Notes under the pieces: model-generated
Database searches by the model: none
What the model was told of the DNA's origin: nothing
Seen by the model: the letters and a program-made list of their open reading frames with translations, nothing else
DNA from: Luteimonas huabeiensis HB2
GTDB lineage: Bacteria > Pseudomonadota > Gammaproteobacteria > Xanthomonadales > Xanthomonadaceae
Length of the DNA stretch: 64,000 nucleotides
Direction of reading: 5' to 3'
Assembly (NCBI RefSeq): GCF_000559025.1
Contig: NZ_JAAN01000011.1
Location: forward strand, 28,907-92,906
Made by a program: the position numbers and the translations under genes
Shown: in pieces, positions 61,559-64,000 of the stretch
How the letters are laid out: each line of letters begins with the position of its first letter
How positions within the stretch are numbered: the first letter of the stretch is position 1

Positions 61559-63331
61559 ATGTCGAGTGACGTGATGTCCGCTCCGAGGGGGGCGCGCGCG
61601 CTGAGAGTGATCTTCGCTGCGGCGACCTTGTCGGCTGTCTCGTGGATTGGAGGGGCCGGTGCGCAGAGCCCGGGAAAGTATCCCTTCGAGGAGTACGAGC
61701 GACGGGTGAATGCCGCACGCAACGTCGCGCCGCTCGATTCGGGCGCGTTCGGCGAGCAGGTGTCCGGGTTCGATGGGGCGACGTCATTCGAACTGGAGGA
61801 CATCGTGCTGCCCGGCAGTGGCGCAATTCCGGTTTCCCTGGGGAGGCGGCGGAAGATCGAGTCCAGGGCCCAACCTGGCGCGAGTTACGAGGAGCACTTC
61901 CTCGGCGGGTTCGGCGACTGGGATCTCAGGATTCCGTACGTCGAGACCCTCGTGGCGGAGCATCAGGGGTGGGTGGTCGGGCCACCGGCCGACACAGCTC
62001 GCTACGACCGGTGCAGCCGGGTCTCGCCGCCCTTCGTCAGCGAAAGCACGCTCGTCTTCCATTGGCACGATTTCTGGGACGGCTACACGCTGTCGATCCC
62101 GGGCGTGGGCGGGGGGCAGCTCATGAGCAGTGTGGCAGGCGCGCACGGCTATCCGTCCGATGGCCATGTCTATCCGTGGGTGACCAGCGGGAACATCCGG
62201 CTCCGTTGCCTTCCCACGACGAAGAACGGTTATGCGGGGCAGGCCTTCGCCGCCGTGACGCCGGGTGGGCTGACCTACTACCTGGACTGGGCGATCGAGA
62301 GGAAGCAGCTCATCCTCATGAAGTACGACGATTTCAATCAGCAGATGGCCGGCCTCGGGAGGAAGCGCGTCTTCTTTGCTGCGACCCGGGTCGAGGACAG
62401 GTTCGGCAACTGGGTCGATTACGCTTACAGCGGGGACAAGCTCCAGTCGATCACGTCGAGCGACGGACGGTCGATCCGGCTGACCTGGAGCGGAACCACC
62501 ATCGCGTCGGCGACGGACGGCTCCGGCAGGACGTGGCGCTACGAGTATGCGAAGGATGCGATCGGGGCGACCAACCTGGCGAGCGTTGCGAACCCCGATG
62601 GCGCACGCTGGAGATACTCGCTTTCCGACGTCATGGCCGATTCGATCCCATTGCGCCCCGACCCTGAAATACACTACAACCCGTGCGACACGATCTCCGA
62701 TAGCTGGCCGGCGGTCGCGAACGTCGACTACAGGATCGAGCATCCGAGCGGCCTGGTGGGGACGTTCAATTTCAACTTCGAGCTCGTTTCGAGGGCCATC
62801 GATACGGGCCCCTGTCCCGTGCACAACTTCGGCCCCAGCTGGTACACGCTGTGGAGCCTGAAGAGCAAGCGCATCGAGGGGGTGGGCGTGCCCGCTCAGC
62901 ACTATGCGTACGCGACGGACTTCAGCCCGGGCGCGAACGGGGTCAAGTGGAACTCGATCACCCGCCCCGACGGTACGGTCCTCCGCTCCCAGTACGGGAC
63001 TGGCCTGTCGTGGCGCAGTGTCGGCGGCACGGATCTGCTCTCGGGCACCGAGACCCTGCTTCTGGCCGAGCAGGTGCTGGATGCCGCTGGCGTGGTGCGA
63101 GAGACCCGCGAGTATGCCTACGCCCTGGATCCGGCGGTGGATCGAGGGTTTCCCCCGCGCCTGGGCATGAAGCTCGGCAGGAATCTCTTGGCGGACGAGG
63201 TCGTCCGTCCTCTGGTCCAGACCAGGATCGTGCGTCCCGGGGATGAGTTCACTTCGACGGTGCAGCAGTTCGATGCGTTCGCGCGCCCGAGGATTTCGGT
63301 GAAGTCGGGCCGCTTCAACCGGGTGCCTTAA
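61559..63331 (+). CDS. secreted RHS/YD-repeat-like protein
   Basis: A 590-residue protein with a signal peptide (about residues 1-36, GGAGAQS). The middle has RHS-type units: VEDRFGNWVDYAYSGDKLQSITSSDGRSIRLTWSG and TDGSGRTWRYEYAKDAIGA, matching the DxxGxxxxYxY pattern. N-terminal FDGATSFELEDIVLPGSGAIPVSLGRRRK resembles the start of long RHS proteins, where sheets of repeats form a shell around a toxin. No toxin-like C-terminus or RHS core end motif is seen, and the protein simply stops after FDAFARPRISVKSGRF. Codon use is less GC-rich than upstream genes. A second RHS-type gene starts 111 bp downstream. Confidence 0.78.
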   Translation: MSSDVMSAPRGARALRVIFAAATLSAVSWIGGAGAQSPGKYPFEEYERRVNAARNVAPLDSGAFGEQVSGFDGATSFELEDIVLPGSGAIPVSLGRRRKIESRAQPGASYEEHFLGGFGDWDLRIPYVETLVAEHQGWVVGPPADTARYDRCSRVSPPFVSESTLVFHWHDFWDGYTLSIPGVGGGQLMSSVAGAHGYPSDGHVYPWVTSGNIRLRCLPTTKNGYAGQAFAAVTPGGLTYYLDWAIERKQLILMKYDDFNQQMAGLGRKRVFFAATRVEDRFGNWVDYAYSGDKLQSITSSDGRSIRLTWSGTTIASATDGSGRTWRYEYAKDAIGATNLASVANPDGARWRYSLSDVMADSIPLRPDPEIHYNPCDTISDSWPAVANVDYRIEHPSGLVGTFNFNFELVSRAIDTGPCPVHNFGPSWYTLWSLKSKRIEGVGVPAQHYAYATDFSPGANGVKWNSITRPDGTVLRSQYGTGLSWRSVGGTDLLSGTETLLLAEQVLDAAGVVRETREYAYALDPAVDRGFPPRLGMKLGRNLLADEVVRPLVQTRIVRPGDEFTSTVQQFDAFARPRISVKSGRFNRVP

Positions 63332-63442
63332 TTCCGGTTTTAGAGGCGCCTCGCGATGCGTCGCGCCCGACTTCGATTGCGTGTGCACCGGTGACCGTGC
63401 GTGGCGGTTCAGGCGCTGGCTTCATTGGAACGGGGGAATGGG

Positions 63443-64000
63443 ATGATGTGCAGGAAACGATGGCTTGGGTTGTGCGCCTGGCTGCTGCCGCTCGCCGCGC
63501 AGGCGCAGACCTACACCAAGACCGAGACGATCGAGTACCACGACGATCTGTCGCTATGGGTGCTCGGCCAACCGTCGAAGCTGACGGTGGACGGCATCGC
63601 GGCCTCGGAAACGCTCTACGACACCCGCGCGCAGCCAGCAACGATCCGCGAATTCGGACGTACCACCCAGACCCTGACCTACCATCCCGACGGCACGGTC
63701 GCCACCGTGACCGACGGCCGCGGCAACGTCACCACGCTGGCCGACTGGAAGCGCGGCATCCCGCAGACCATCCGCCATCCGGCCACGCCCGAGGCGCCCA
63801 ACGGCGCGACCCGCTCGGCGGCCGTCAACGATGCCGGCTGGATCACCCGGGTCACCGACGAGAACGGCTATGCCACGAACTACCAGCACGATCCGATGGG
63901 GCGCATCACCCGCATCCAGTATCCGGCTGGCGACAGCGTGGCCTGGCACGACACGGTTTTCACCTTCTCGCGCGCGACCGCCCCGGCCTACGGGATCCCG
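63443..64000 (+). CDS. RHS/YD-repeat protein (3' end beyond window)
   Basis: The first 186 residues of a second RHS-type protein; the frame is open to the end of the window. A signal peptide (about residues 1-22, AAQAQ) is followed by YD repeats: TLTYHPDGTVATVTDGRGNVT, VNDAGWITRVTDENGYATNYQHDPMGRITRIQYP. GGGGGAA lies 6-12 nt before the ATG at 63443. In known RHS systems the variable C-terminus carries a toxin and the next gene encodes immunity; both would lie outside the window. Confidence 0.85.
   Translation, partial: MMCRKRWLGLCAWLLPLAAQAQTYTKTETIEYHDDLSLWVLGQPSKLTVDGIAASETLYDTRAQPATIREFGRTTQTLTYHPDGTVATVTDGRGNVTTLADWKRGIPQTIRHPATPEAPNGATRSAAVNDAGWITRVTDENGYATNYQHDPMGRITRIQYPAGDSVAWHDTVFTFSRATAPAYGIP

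Noticed and set aside
63147..63165. Further GGGTTTCCCCCG match inside the RHS-like gene
   Set aside because: Lies in the coding sequence, lacks the GAT end and a -10 at 21 bp, and is remote from the peptide block, so it is probably chance.
63332..63442. The two RHS-type genes as one gene broken by a frameshift
   Set aside because: The second frame has its own ribosome binding site, start codon and signal peptide, so they are separate genes.

Overview
This is a very GC-rich, gene-dense chromosomal stretch. Gene content and order point to the gammaproteobacterial family Xanthomonadaceae/Lysobacteraceae (Lysobacter, Luteimonas or Xanthomonas kin): a pilMNOPQ operon divergent from mrcA, a class I citrate synthase beside type-B L31, several TonB/S9-peptidase type exoenzyme genes, and intergenic arrays of short CCCGC-loop-GCGGG hairpins. 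The taxon is inferred from these features; no 16S gene is present.

Layout. 1-12292: tail of an OmpA-domain protein, fabA-fabB (unsaturated fatty acid synthesis), tRNA-Lys(TTT), an amidohydrolase lipoprotein (minus strand), lhr helicase, ridA, recG and a nucleoside hydrolase. 12293-18022: rpmE2, gltA, a small membrane protein, then on the minus strand an unrecognised soluble protein and the bifunctional penicillin-binding protein mrcA. 18277-23128: type IV pilus assembly operon pilMNOPQ, closed by a clear intrinsic terminator. 23255-30197: a Bat-type operon (MoxR ATPase, DUF58, DUF4381, VWA, VWA-TPR fusion, BatD). 30291-31735: a composite palindromic repeat interrupted by a decayed IS3-family element.

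31738-44126 is the most interesting block. It holds a P1/DmpA-type aminopeptidase, a membrane dipeptidase, a TonB-dependent receptor, an S9 peptidase, a class-C serine hydrolase, a LuxR-type regulator, and dgcN-dgcA (D-glutamate/dipeptide epimerase type enzymes). Three promoters in the block share an 18-bp GTTTCCYCCGAT-type element placed exactly 21 bp upstream of a -10-like hexamer. This suggests one co-regulated system for scavenging peptides, perhaps peptidoglycan fragments containing D-amino acids. The substrate and the regulator assignment are inferences.

44272-64000: transketolase and a second composite repeat; a minus-strand catabolic cluster (OprB-type porin, DapA-like aldolase, MFS transporter, IclR regulator); an L,D-transpeptidase/M23 peptidase pair; a third composite repeat; an acetyl-CoA hydrolase/transferase; a tightly overlapping operon of a substrate-binding-like lipoprotein, a cation-efflux-like protein and a PQ-loop-like protein; a flavin reductase; a molybdate uptake operon (molybdopterin-domain-like lipoprotein, modA, modB, short modC); and finally two tandem secreted RHS/YD-repeat proteins, the second cut by the window end.
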